NCBI RefSeq assembly: GCF_013426205.1
Contig: NC_089422.1
Span: 1,364,001-1,428,000 of the forward strand
Source of the DNA: Metarhizium brunneum
Taxonomy: Eukaryota; Ascomycota; Sordariomycetes; Hypocreales; Clavicipitaceae
DNA: 64,000 nt
Direction: 5' to 3'
Under the pieces are notes generated by a model. It ran no database searches. It saw only the letters and a list, made by a program, of their open reading frames with translations, and was not told the DNA's origin. The position numbers and the translations under genes are program-made. Shown here piece by piece: positions 11,632 through 20,837 of the stretch; the stretch's first letter is position 1, and every line of letters begins with the position of its first letter.

Positions 11632-14600
11632 CTACGGCCTTGTCACCTTGCGCCTCTTCCACGTCCTCACACGAAACAGGTAGTACAGCGTTGCCGTGCC
11701 GAAGACGTTGAAGACCATGTAGCACCAGAAGATGCCGTAATTGCGCCACCGCTCGCCCCAGTAGATCCGGCGAGCAGCCAGGTACTGATCCGCGGAAGAG
11801 AGAGCGCAGTACTCGCATCCCGAACTCGCACCGGGGTTGTAGAGCGTGCCGGGAGCCTTGTCCAGGAACATGGCCAGGTACGCACCGCACGACTGCCCAG
11901 GGGGCGGATCGAACACGCTCATCTCGCTCGCGGAGCACACGACGCTGCGTGCGTGAAGCGCCGCGCCGGCGAGGCCGCTCACATAGTAGGTAAAGGGGGA
12001 GACGCGCCACATGAAGATCCAGAAGCCCGGCAGAGCGTCGGGCGGCTGCATGACGCCGTTGAAGATGAAGGACATGCCGAACATGAGCACGGCCAGCATG
12101 GCTCCCAGCGCCGGGTCCGGAATCGCGGCCACCACCATCTGCGCAATCGTGGCCGCGTACATGTAGAACTGAATGACAAAGAGGAGGATCAAGCCCTGGG
12201 TGTCCGGGGAGCCGCTGGTGCCGAAGACGGGAAAGTAGAAGCACGCCCATGCGCAGATGCCCAGGAGGACCTGCCACGGCACCTCGACGAGCATCTGGGA
12301 CAGGATGAAGACCTTCCACGAGAAGACTCTCGACGGGCGCTCGCGGACTTCGTACAGGGCGCGCTGGGCCACGAACTTGGGCATGATCTGGTTGACTAGG
12401 GTCGGGAAGATGGTTGCCAGGAGGAAGACGCCAAACAGGGCGTTTTGAAACCCTTGCAGGGTGCTGTCGGCCTTCCAGAAGGAGAATCCTATGAACAGGC
12501 CCGAGGCGATGCCCAGGGCGAACTTGGTGAAGATGTATTCTGGTTGTCGAAAGTACTGTCTGAACGCACGACCAGCGACATGGACAAACTGGGTGCCAAA
12601 GGGCTGGGCAAACTCGCGGGACACGTCCTGATCTGCCGTGCTCTCGGTGCGAGCGACGGCCTGCCGCCTGTTGAGAGCCTCGACTTCCTCGAGCACCTCG
12701 TCGTGCTCCGGGCTCTTGCTCCATTGCTCTGCCCAGTCGATACCAGAGTCGTCCCTCCCGGATACCATCTCCAGTATGTATTCCGCAGGATTCTCCCGCT
12801 CGCCACATCGTCGCACCCCCGCACGGGCAAAGTAATCAAGCAGAGTGCTGGACTTGAGCCCCAAGTCTCCAAAGTATACAGTCTTGCCTCCCTGTGCCAA
12901 GAACAAGAGGCGGTCGAATGTCTGGAACAGCAGAGCGCTGGGTTGGTGGATGGTAGCCAGCACTGCCTGTCCATGATCGGCCAACCGCCGCAGGAACGCG
13001 CAGATGGTCCAGGAGCTCTGAGAATCAAGGCCGCTGGTCGGCTCGTCGAGAAAGATGAGCAAGGAGGGCTTCGCCGCAAGTTCGACCCCAATGCTCAGCA
13101 ACTTCCTCTGTTCCACGTTGAGCCCCTCGCCGGGAGAACCGACGACTGCTTCCGCAAACTCGTGCATGCCCAGCATTTGCATCACCTCCTCGACGTACTG
13201 GTACTTGTCTGCCTTGGACACGGATGGAGGCTGGCGCAGCACAGCACTGAAGCGCAGCGCTTCTCGCACCGTGGTTGTGCCAAGGTGAAGGTCTTGCTGC
13301 TGGACATAGCCAGCTCGTCTCGGAAACCCAGACGTAGTCACTTGGCCATTGACCAGGATGTCACCGGACACGACTCCAATGGAAACCCTCTGTGCAAGTA
13401 CATCCAGGAGCGTGGTTTTGCCGGCCCCAGATACTCCCATGAGTGCTGTTAGTGTCCCTGGTTTGACCCAGCCATTGACATCGTTCAGCAGCCGGCGTGT
13501 GCCCTCTTGAACGGGGATGTCATAGTTGAGCGCTCTCCATGTGAGAACGTCTCTGTGTCGAGGCAAGTGGCCCATCTTGTCGTCGCCGGGCGCCGTGGAC
13601 ACAGACACGCGGTCTTTTTCTGGTGCTTCAACATCACCTTGATAAAGGCGCCTTGGCGCATGGCCGGGGCGGAAGACGAGGGCTTCAGCCTTGGAGGGCC
13701 TCCCCTTGCTGAACTCGGTGGCGGTCAGATATGTAACGTGGAAGAAGACAAGAAAGGCAACCAGAATCCCGTAGTTGCGCCACAAGTGAGAGTATTGATA
13801 ACCATAGTTTGCCTTGAGAAACGCATCACCCGCAATCGACCGCTGGCCAGGCACCGCGCCGACGGCAGCACATATGAAGGAGCTCCCAGTTCCGTAAGGC
13901 GGAACAAGCTGGGCGCAGCCGAATTCGCGTCCGTGAAATTCATTGCTAAGGAGACCTTCAAAGGCGTAAAAGATGGGGTTGATCCAGCGAATCCACGCAA
14001 ACCAGGGGTGCATATATGACTGAGGTATCATGAAGCCACTGTATACCACAAGGGCAAGTATCAGAATGCCGGCGATGCCCATGGCTTGGCCGACTGTTCT
14101 CGTCGCCGCCGCGGCCGAGCGGAAGATTCCAGACATGACCAGGACGGTCGTGATGAGGAAGAGGTAAAAGACGAAGAACGGCCCAGGCTCCGCGCGCAAT
14201 CCAACGAGAAAATAAAGCACGATGCTAAACAGAGAGCAGCGCAGCAACTTGATGGGCAAGTCTATGATGGAGCTTGCCAGTGCCTCGGTGAACGGGTGCA
14301 CAAAGGCATATCGGGCGTGCTTTTCGACCACGGGCCTCTGGCTGTACAGCTGCATGATCTCGTTGATGGTGATGAGGGCGTTCATGAGGACGGCAAAGAA
14401 GATGACGGCCCCTTTCTGGAAGAAGGCGTCACTGGTGTTGGGCGAGTTGTAGAAGATAGACCCGATGATGAAGGACAAGACGAGCTGGACAACGACGGTG
14501 GACATGGTCGTCGGCACGTCGTTGCGCATCCGCTGGAACGCTCGGCGCAGACACAGGCGAATCTGCATCGGGACCGAGAGCAGATACGGGCTCGAGGCTC

Positions 14601-15975
14601 TCGTGTGCCTGGCCTGCTGCTTCTCATGGCTCTCCTGAAACCTCTGCCAGGCCATGCCGCCGAGCGGGTGCGCACGCTCATACGCTTCCATGTCGGCCTT
14701 GAGCTTTGCCGCCTCCTTGCTGCGCCGCCAATAGTCGGCAAACTCTGCCGCGGTGCGAGGCACCTTGTCTTGCATGCCTGGCCGCGGCGTGCGCTCGCCG
14801 GGGTTCGTGACGGCCGTGAGAAAGTCTGATGCGACCTGTCTGGAATCTCGGTGCCAGCCCATGTCTTCAAAGTACGCAACCGCGTCGGCGCATGGCCCGG
14901 AGAAGATCTCGCGGCCCTCGTACAGAACAACGACCTTGTCGAAGAGGTCGTACATGGACTGCGAGGATTGGTACGCGGCAACAGCGTGACAGGCTCTGCC
15001 CAGATCGGCCGACAGCCGCAACGACTTGATGAACTGAAGCGCCGTTGCCGCGTCGAGGCCTCGAGTGCTGTTGTCCCATGCCCCAACGCGGGCTCGGGAG
15101 AGAAACATCTCGGCGATGCTGACTCTCTTGCGCTCGCCGCCGCTGACGCCGTGGACGAAGCTGTCGCCGACCTTGGTGTCAAACGTGTGCGACAGGCCGA
15201 ACAAGGCCATGACGACACTGACCATGGTGTCGATGTACTCTTGTCTCGTTAGGTCGGGCGGCCGCTGACGTGGTACACGGGCGGCCGCGGCAAAGGAGAG
15301 GGTTTGGCCAACTGTTAGATGCGGGAAATGCTCGTCTACTTCCTGGTTGTAGGCAACCTCGCCGCGGTATTGCCTCGTCATCTTCTTGAAGCTGATTCCC
15401 TGGTAATGAATTCTGCTTCCGGGCTCTAGAGTTAGCCCTTCCAGATGCCCGCACAGCGCCTTGAGCAGGGTTGAGCAGCCGCTCCCCGGACGGCCCAGCA
15501 CGAGCAGCAGTTCGCCGCTCCTGAGCAGGCCGTCAAAACTGTCAAGAATACGGCGAGGGCGGCTGCTCTTGGCCCTGCCCAAGACAGCGAGGGCGAGAGA
15601 GCGAAATGGAAGCAGCAGGCTGGAGAGGACAGTCTCCTGGAAACGCAACGGGGACCCGGACCCAGAGATGGAAAGATTCGAAAAGATCACGCCCTGCCGC
15701 TCCAGAGAAATGCCGGACTTGTTGAGAGACATCAAGGCCCGTTGCGCCCATCGGTAATGGTCAAATGTATGGCTAGTTGGGTCGAGCCGGGGATCGTCGT
15801 CATTGTCAGACAGGTCGGAGCTGTTTGGTATCGCAAGACCCTGCTTTTCTCTCAAGTCGGACGCAATGCGCACCAGGTTTTGTAGTTCCTGGTGCTCGAG
15901 CACTTCGGATGGCCTTCGTTTGCCCGGCATGGTCTCCCGTCCAGCCATGGCGCTTGTGTTGCTTGAGCCAGCCAT
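11632..15975 (-). CDS. PDR-type ABC transporter (ABCG, full size)
   Basis: This is a plasma-membrane drug/xenobiotic efflux pump of 1447 residues in a single uninterrupted exon, the expected length for the fungal PDR/CDR family. The domain order is NBD1-TMD1-NBD2-TMD2. NBD1 has the asymmetric Walker A GRPGSGCST (residues 161-169, Cys in place of the Lys), signature VSGGERKRVS and a divergent Walker B region. NBD2 has a canonical Walker A (GVSGAGKTT), a degenerate signature (NVEQRKLLSIG) and Walker B LLIFLDEPTSGLD. These asymmetries are normal for the family. Each TMD has about six hydrophobic segments, and large extracellular loops carry cysteines. The start ATG at 15975 gives a charged cytoplasmic N-terminus. 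Many long antisense ORFs in this GC-rich gene are shadows. Confidence 0.95.
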   Translation of the reverse strand: MAGSSNTSAMAGRETMPGKRRPSEVLEHQELQNLVRIASDLREKQGLAIPNSSDLSDNDDDPRLDPTSHTFDHYRWAQRALMSLNKSGISLERQGVIFSNLSISGSGSPLRFQETVLSSLLLPFRSLALAVLGRAKSSRPRRILDSFDGLLRSGELLLVLGRPGSGCSTLLKALCGHLEGLTLEPGSRIHYQGISFKKMTRQYRGEVAYNQEVDEHFPHLTVGQTLSFAAAARVPRQRPPDLTRQEYIDTMVSVVMALFGLSHTFDTKVGDSFVHGVSGGERKRVSIAEMFLSRARVGAWDNSTRGLDAATALQFIKSLRLSADLGRACHAVAAYQSSQSMYDLFDKVVVLYEGREIFSGPCADAVAYFEDMGWHRDSRQVASDFLTAVTNPGERTPRPGMQDKVPRTAAEFADYWRRSKEAAKLKADMEAYERAHPLGGMAWQRFQESHEKQQARHTRASSPYLLSVPMQIRLCLRRAFQRMRNDVPTTMSTVVVQLVLSFIIGSIFYNSPNTSDAFFQKGAVIFFAVLMNALITINEIMQLYSQRPVVEKHARYAFVHPFTEALASSIIDLPIKLLRCSLFSIVLYFLVGLRAEPGPFFVFYLFLITTVLVMSGIFRSAAAATRTVGQAMGIAGILILALVVYSGFMIPQSYMHPWFAWIRWINPIFYAFEGLLSNEFHGREFGCAQLVPPYGTGSSFICAAVGAVPGQRSIAGDAFLKANYGYQYSHLWRNYGILVAFLVFFHVTYLTATEFSKGRPSKAEALVFRPGHAPRRLYQGDVEAPEKDRVSVSTAPGDDKMGHLPRHRDVLTWRALNYDIPVQEGTRRLLNDVNGWVKPGTLTALMGVSGAGKTTLLDVLAQRVSIGVVSGDILVNGQVTTSGFPRRAGYVQQQDLHLGTTTVREALRFSAVLRQPPSVSKADKYQYVEEVMQMLGMHEFAEAVVGSPGEGLNVEQRKLLSIGVELAAKPSLLIFLDEPTSGLDSQSSWTICAFLRRLADHGQAVLATIHQPSALLFQTFDRLLFLAQGGKTVYFGDLGLKSSTLLDYFARAGVRRCGERENPAEYILEMVSGRDDSGIDWAEQWSKSPEHDEVLEEVEALNRRQAVARTESTADQDVSREFAQPFGTQFVHVAGRAFRQYFRQPEYIFTKFALGIASGLFIGFSFWKADSTLQGFQNALFGVFLLATIFPTLVNQIMPKFVAQRALYEVRERPSRVFSWKVFILSQMLVEVPWQVLLGICAWACFYFPVFGTSGSPDTQGLILLFVIQFYMYAATIAQMVVAAIPDPALGAMLAVLMFGMSFIFNGVMQPPDALPGFWIFMWRVSPFTYYVSGLAGAALHARSVVCSASEMSVFDPPPGQSCGAYLAMFLDKAPGTLYNPGASSGCEYCALSSADQYLAARRIYWGERWRNYGIFWCYMVFNVFGTATLYYLFRVRTWKRRKVTRP

Positions 15976-16826
15976 TTGCTACGACGCAAGTATCGACTGC
16001 CACCGCGCGAGGCACCTGTCCGCCATCTTAAGTACTCTGGCCTGCTGCTCGTGGGAGGGCTTTTGCTCCGTCATCTGGCACCGCACATAACCATGACCTG
16101 ACGGACGTTGTTGCGACGGGACTTGGAGTCGCCGACACGCCGATGGCGGAAGGGGGGACCAATCGAAGACCGGGCGTTGCGTGGTGGCTGAATGGGCAGA
16201 TTTCAAACCGAGGGAAGAAAAGAAGCACGCAATGTCCTGCATGGAATTTGATGCGATGTGCGACCAATTTTATAGTAAAGACCTACACTACCTTGACACG
16301 GTGGGTTTGGCTTTGCCTCTTCATAGCATTCATGTCATGTTCACCCATCGCTCTTGCCGTGTTGTCCTCGAGCCTGCCGGCATTTGCGGCCGCAGCGGGT
16401 CAACGGGAGCTCCGCTTCATCCGCCGCGCCCGACCTCTCCGACCCACCGACCCTCCGCAGTCCGAGCCCGGAAAAGAATGGGTCGCCTTCCGAAGCGCAC
16501 AGCATAAAACCAGCAGGGAGGTGCGCGCAACATTACCTGCTTTTGGTCTGGGGTTTCGCGCCGTTCAAACTCCATGGTCCCCTTATCAGCAGCTTAGCCA
16601 GAAGCAGTCGAGTAATCACAGTTTACAGGTGACTCATTTTGTGCTGTAAGTAATGTGGATACTACTTTACCAATATTGTCATGCAAATATATTAAACAAG
16701 CTGATAGACAAGACCCATAGACACAAATGATGTGTCAGTTTCAGGTTTTACAGTAATATGGTAGATTCCTGCATTCATAAAACTTTTGCATAATAAATTG
16801 TTGGTGTCCCACCTGGATGCTTCCGG
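15976..16826. other. Intergenic, promoter side of the ABC transporter
   Basis: About 850 bp. The part close to 15976 is the presumed promoter. A 168-codon plus-strand ORF (16143-16649) has no recognisable family and sits in promoter sequence, so it is not annotated. Confidence 0.4.
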
Positions 16827-17040
16827 TGTTACACGGTGAGGACCCGATAACAAAGCCCAACAAAGGGGGATCGCCAACAAGGACCTCGAGGTTACACAGA
16901 CTAAACACATGTCCAGCTGGAAGCTTTAGGCAGGATATATAGTGGTCACCTGTCTCCACCTTGCTTTGGAAACCATAGGACCTTTGATATCTTACAGAAG
17001 TAACTTTGAATTGAGTTACTGCGCCCAAGCCCTTGTCACA
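16827..17040 (+). repeat. Diverged solo LTR, family A copy 1
   Basis: It begins TGTTACACGG and ends CCCTTGTCACA, like the better copies at 18894-19133 and (inverted) 38893-39141. It contains a TATATA box and the same internal landmarks (CCCAACAAA, GATCGCC, TTGAATTGAG). It is more diverged, and its flanks (TCCGG / AGCGG) are no longer a clean target duplication. The call rests on by-eye comparison. Confidence 0.6.
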
Positions 17041-17215
17041 AGCGGATACGTAGATGAATTCAAAAAAAGACGTGTAATGAATTTCCAATCATCGTCAACC
17101 CCACCTACATGAACAACACACATTGTTACTGCCAGTGTCCCACTTGACGAGTCGGCACAGAATCAATGTCACGTCCCGCTCCCCCATCACGAATAGGGGA
17201 GACAAAGGCCCGTCA

Positions 17216-18073
17216 TCACAGCCTGCTCCCTTTTCTGCCCTTGGCACCACGACCACGACCATCATTATCAAACTTGCCACCCCTGCCGGCTCCGCCGTCA
17301 AACCTCTTGGCCCCAGCCACGCTCTCGTGCAGAATGACCTTTTCGCCCCGTTCAAACTCGAACCTTAAGGCATCCTCTAGCCCCTTGGCATCATACGCAG
17401 CGTATTGCGCCGAAACCAAATCGGCCCGCATACACTTCTCGGGAAACCCCAGCAAGACACCAGCCAGCCTCCTCGCCTCCCGGACGGCCTCCCCCTTGCC
17501 CGCCACCACCCTATTCACCAGGCCAAAGGCCAACGCCTCGTCCGCGCAGACCGGCCGCCCCGTCAGGATCATGTCCATGGCCCTTCCCAGTCCCACAACC
17601 TTCTGAAGACGTACTGTACCCCCATCAATCAGTGGGACGCCAAAGCGACGGCAAAACACACCAAACACGGCCGTGTCGTCGGCCACGCGCATGTCCGCCA
17701 GCAGAGACAGCTCGAGCCCTCCTGCCACGGCATATCCCGAGACAGCCGCGATGACGGGCTTGGTGAGCGCCATGCGGGACGGTCCCATGGGCCCCATGGC
17801 GCCGTTGACGCGGTCGACCGGCTGGGCTGCAGGAGAGGCGTGCTGCCCCTTGGCCACCTCGTGTAAGTCGTACCCGGCGCAGAACGAGTCCCCTGCGCCG
17901 GTCAGGATGCACACCCTCTGTGACGAGTCATTTTCAAACGCCCGGAATGCCTGGGCCAACCCAGCGGCCGCCGCACGGTTCACCGCATTGCGGACATGGG
18001 GACGGTTGATGGTGATGGTGGTTATGCCCTCAGGAGACGGCTCGTAGAGGACCGGGTTTCTCTCGTCTGCCAT
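17216..18073 (-). CDS. Enoyl-CoA hydratase/isomerase (crotonase) family protein
   Basis: This acyl-CoA-processing enzyme has 285 residues from the ATG at 18073 (MADERNPVLYE), the usual crotonase length. The frame is open for 79 more codons upstream, but that part looks like leader sequence. Seen motifs: TITINRPHVRNAVN; the oxyanion-hole loop GAGDSFCAGYDL; KPVIAAVSGYAVAGGLELSLLADMRV (split here by description only), whose second Gly-Gly forms the hydratase fold; and GVPLIDGGTVRL. The positions that hold the two catalytic glutamates of classical mitochondrial hydratase look replaced (FCRRFGVP), with an Asp before the GG pair, so the reaction may differ from simple hydration. The C-terminus is Gly/Arg/Lys-rich and ends in SRL, a canonical peroxisomal PTS1 signal, which suggests peroxisomal beta-oxidation or side-chain metabolism. 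Confidence 0.88.
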   Translation of the reverse strand: MADERNPVLYEPSPEGITTITINRPHVRNAVNRAAAAGLAQAFRAFENDSSQRVCILTGAGDSFCAGYDLHEVAKGQHASPAAQPVDRVNGAMGPMGPSRMALTKPVIAAVSGYAVAGGLELSLLADMRVADDTAVFGVFCRRFGVPLIDGGTVRLQKVVGLGRAMDMILTGRPVCADEALAFGLVNRVVAGKGEAVREARRLAGVLLGFPEKCMRADLVSAQYAAYDAKGLEDALRFEFERGEKVILHESVAGAKRFDGGAGRGGKFDNDGRGRGAKGRKGSRL

Positions 18074-18888
18074 TTTCGCCCGACGCTCCCGCACACTGGC
18101 ACAGACTGGGCTCGCCGCGGCCGGAATCTCAATAAATATATGCCAAGGGGTGCTCTGTCCCCTTTCTTTTTGTGACACACTGCTGGCTCGAGGCCGGCTC
18201 AAGCTTTGATCCTGCGGTGCTCCGTCGGAGAAAGCCGCGGGAGAAGCGAGGTGGGCAGACGGGGCCTGGGGGTGCGTCGACGGGTTGAGGAATGTCCCTT
18301 TTTTTGCCAAGGCAATGTTTTGATGTAGTATGCAGCCAAGTAGGGGGTGCGATCAGGCAAACGAGGTGAGAAATCAAATCAAGCGCGGGGAGATGCTGCT
18401 TTTATACCGAGGCTAAGAGAGCCCCCCTCTCCCGTCTTTAACACCGGTTTATTCCCGCCACATACCGGCCCGGCGCAGTAATAGCTTATCTGGATATACG
18501 TTTTCTGTTTCCTGCGCTAATAAATTATAACGCTTAATTATTTTATAATAAATAATAAAAGTATAAATAAGCTATTAATTCTAGTTAAAAATTATATTTA
18601 TTTTTTAAATTTTTTAAATTAATTATTACCTTGTAATTCGGCTAGCCAAGGCTATCTCGCGATAGGCTATTTCAATATTAATAAATTATACTTATTAACG
18701 GGGATTATTATTTATAAAATTACAAGCTTAATACGAGCATCGTGCAAGCGTAAAATCTGAAATAGTATTAGGCAAAAGTTATACTTAGAAGCATCTTATT
18801 GGTTTCCATATTAATAGATTTTGAAAAACTATAAAATTACAAAAAATACACGTGGAAATACTCTGTAAGTTCCGCTCCGATTCTGTTA
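18074..18888. other. Leader plus AT-rich island
   Basis: 18074-18480 is the promoter/leader of the crotonase gene. From about 18480 to 18850 the base composition drops to mostly A/T, with TTAATTA-type runs. It includes the short dispersed repeat at 18739-18773 that recurs near 35.4-35.5 kb. No gene is seen. Confidence 0.5.
18739..18773 (+). repeat. Short dispersed repeat C, copy 1
   Basis: The 35-nt unit beginning ATCGTGCAAGCGTAAAATCT is nearly identical at 35489-35523, and its second half recurs at 35401-35427. All copies sit in AT-rich, RIP-like sequence. The nearby CTCGCGATAG block (about 18655) also has a counterpart near 35640. Confidence 0.6.
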
Positions 18889-19138
18889 CACGGAAAAGGC
18901 CCAACAAATGATGAAGGCCAATAAAGGGGCCTCGCCGATACAGGACTTATTGGTTGCATAGCTGGAACACGTGCCCGGGCAAGAGCCCTAGGCCCGGGTG
19001 TTTTCTTCTTGTATATATAGCGGCTACTCTTCCTTTTATCCCTCTTAGCAACTCCAGACCTTCGAGACCCTTCGAGATTATTATTGAATTGAGCGCCCTT
19101 TTGCTCCAAGCTCTTAGATAAGCCCTTGTCACAGATTC
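18889..19138 (+). mobile_element. Solo LTR, family A copy 2, with target-site duplication GATTC
   Basis: The LTR spans 18894-19133 (240 bp). It starts TGTTACACGG and ends TTGTCACA, so it has TG...CA ends. It contains a TATATATAG promoter-like box and is flanked on both sides by the 5-bp duplication GATTC (18889-18893 and 19134-19138). No internal retrotransposon sequence lies next to it, so it is a solo LTR left after LTR-LTR recombination. It is unrelated in sequence to the LTRs of the 24.4-32.3 kb element. Confidence 0.82.
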
Positions 19139-19263
19139 TTGCCAGATCCTTCTCGCTCCGAGTCATTCCTGGAGTCTCGACCCGGCAGACCTAACAGTTC
19201 TATACCTGCTAATATTAGCTACATTAAGGCCCTTAAATCAAAAGTATATTTGTGTCTTCGATA

Positions 19264-20837
19264 CTAACCAGAATACGACTGTGTCTCGCAAGTCCCCAGG
19301 GTGCCTGTTGAAGAGGTTGGATAACTTACTTGTGGACTGGATGAATTGGGTGCCGAAGTAGCACTTCTATTATAAAGGCTCAGGCACGAATCGTGAGTTT
19401 GCCGAGAGCTCCAGTCTCTGCATTGTGGCGACTGCGAGTCCCTTATTCCTTGATGACTATGCGGTGATGGGATACCCATTTTATCGGCTGTGGAATTCCA
19501 GTACGTGGTTGAAGCTTGATACTCGAGTCCAGGAGTAGGTGATGGCGTTGAGCTTCTAGCGGTGTATCCGTCATTATACAAGTTGTTGGATATAGGCACT
19601 ATGTTAGGGCTAGGAACACTTCCTGGTTGGCCTATATTAATACCACTGAGAGATTGCGAAAGTCCATTGGGCGAAATATTCGATTCTACCGCGGAGCTTC
19701 GTAAACCCAACATCAACGGTCTTGCCTCGTGACTCCCGTAAGGGTGACCCATCAGTCCCAGGTTCGGTGGCGACACAGATGCTCCAATGCCATGCAAGGC
19801 GCCATAAGATGAATGTATGGCTTGTAAGTTGTTAAAGTTGTCTGGAACTGCCCGCGTCCGAACCATTCTGTCGCGTTCATCAATTGTGACTCTCTTCATT
19901 TTGGCGCGTCTATTTCCTTTAGCAAGGTTCTTTTTCGGTATTCTCTGCTTACGAAGTTTCCTCACCTGTTTTGAAACCAGACTTGGACTTGTCGAGGGCT
20001 TAGCCCAGGAATCTCCCGAGACAGTCGTTCCCTAAGGGTGGCATCAGGATGGGGCTGTTTCGTAAACTCGCTCATCAAAAATCTGGTTTGTTGATGCGTA
20101 AGCCTGTTAAAAATCAGCATTCTATAATACGCTATAAGCCCTTGATTTGTAGGCTCCTGTTGTCTTAGTCCTTGGCTATACCTGAATCGTTTCATTTTGC
20201 GACATGCCGTAATACGCTCCGCCTCTGTCTGGTGGTAGAAATGAGAAACTCGATCAGAGTCATCGGCATCGTCATTGTACACGTCGAATTCGGTGTCCTG
20301 GCTTGAGCATCGCTCTTTATCTTCTCTGTCAAATTTGGTCAACTCAGCTCCAGGAGTCTGGTCTCCTTGAGATCTGTAGAAGTTGCTTGCTTCCGTCAGT
20401 CGGGGGTAAGGAGATATGTCTGCTCCCAAGCTGTCTCGGTTGATGGTGCCGGATGGCTTTGAACAGGTACTTGTGGTGCCATAAAAAGAGGATGTCGGTC
20501 TGCCCAGCTGTGGGATTGAAGTTCCTAAGCTTCTCACTGCTTCGTGAGCAAGACTTTCTATTTTTAAGTCCTGGCTTTGGTATTGGTGCCTCATAGGCGT
20601 TGTTGAGTCGGTCCTATGCCTGTCCAGGTCATTTCTCGTGTCCAAAGATGAGCGTTGATAAGGGTTGGTCTCGAGACGAGAATAAGCATATTGTCCTTGC
20701 CATTCTGGCTCTAATGGCGATGGCAGGCTCTGTTTTTCAGACATGCGTGGACTCTGGGGGCGGCTTAGTGGCCGGTTATATTGAAAGCGAGTCCAGTGAC
20801 TGTACTCTGTTCTGTCACAGAGCCTGGCGATGAGCAT
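19264..20837 (-). CDS. HTF1: Homeobox transcription factor, Htf1/Hox2-like
   Basis: This is a nuclear homeodomain protein resembling the Htf1/MoHox2 group, which in other sordariomycetes controls conidiation; the assignment is by recognition of the homeodomain and its C-terminal flank. Exons on the minus strand are 20837-20182, 20103-19966 and 19909-19264 (479 residues from the first ATG). The first intron rejoins KMKRFR to LTHQQTRFLMSEF; the second splits the recognition helix and rejoins VWFQNR to RAKMKR. The helix-3 residues W-F-x-N are intact. After the homeodomain, RDRMVRTRAVPDNFNN is a family hallmark. Flanks are Ser/Pro-rich and disordered. The reading frame stays open upstream to about 21.0 kb without an ATG, so an extra 5' exon is possible. 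It borders the AT-rich repeat compartment. Confidence 0.82.

Noticed and set aside
11561..15252. Long ORFs in other frames of the ABC transporter (for example 415 codons at 11561-12808 minus; 335 codons at 12445-13452 plus; 247 codons at 14086-14829 plus)
   Set aside because: They are GC-driven shadows of a gene with complete PDR motifs, and their protein sequences are Arg/Gly/His-rich without domains.
16143..16649. 168-codon ORF upstream of the ABC transporter
   Set aside because: Lies in probable promoter DNA and has no recognisable motif; a small hydrophobic stretch alone is not enough.
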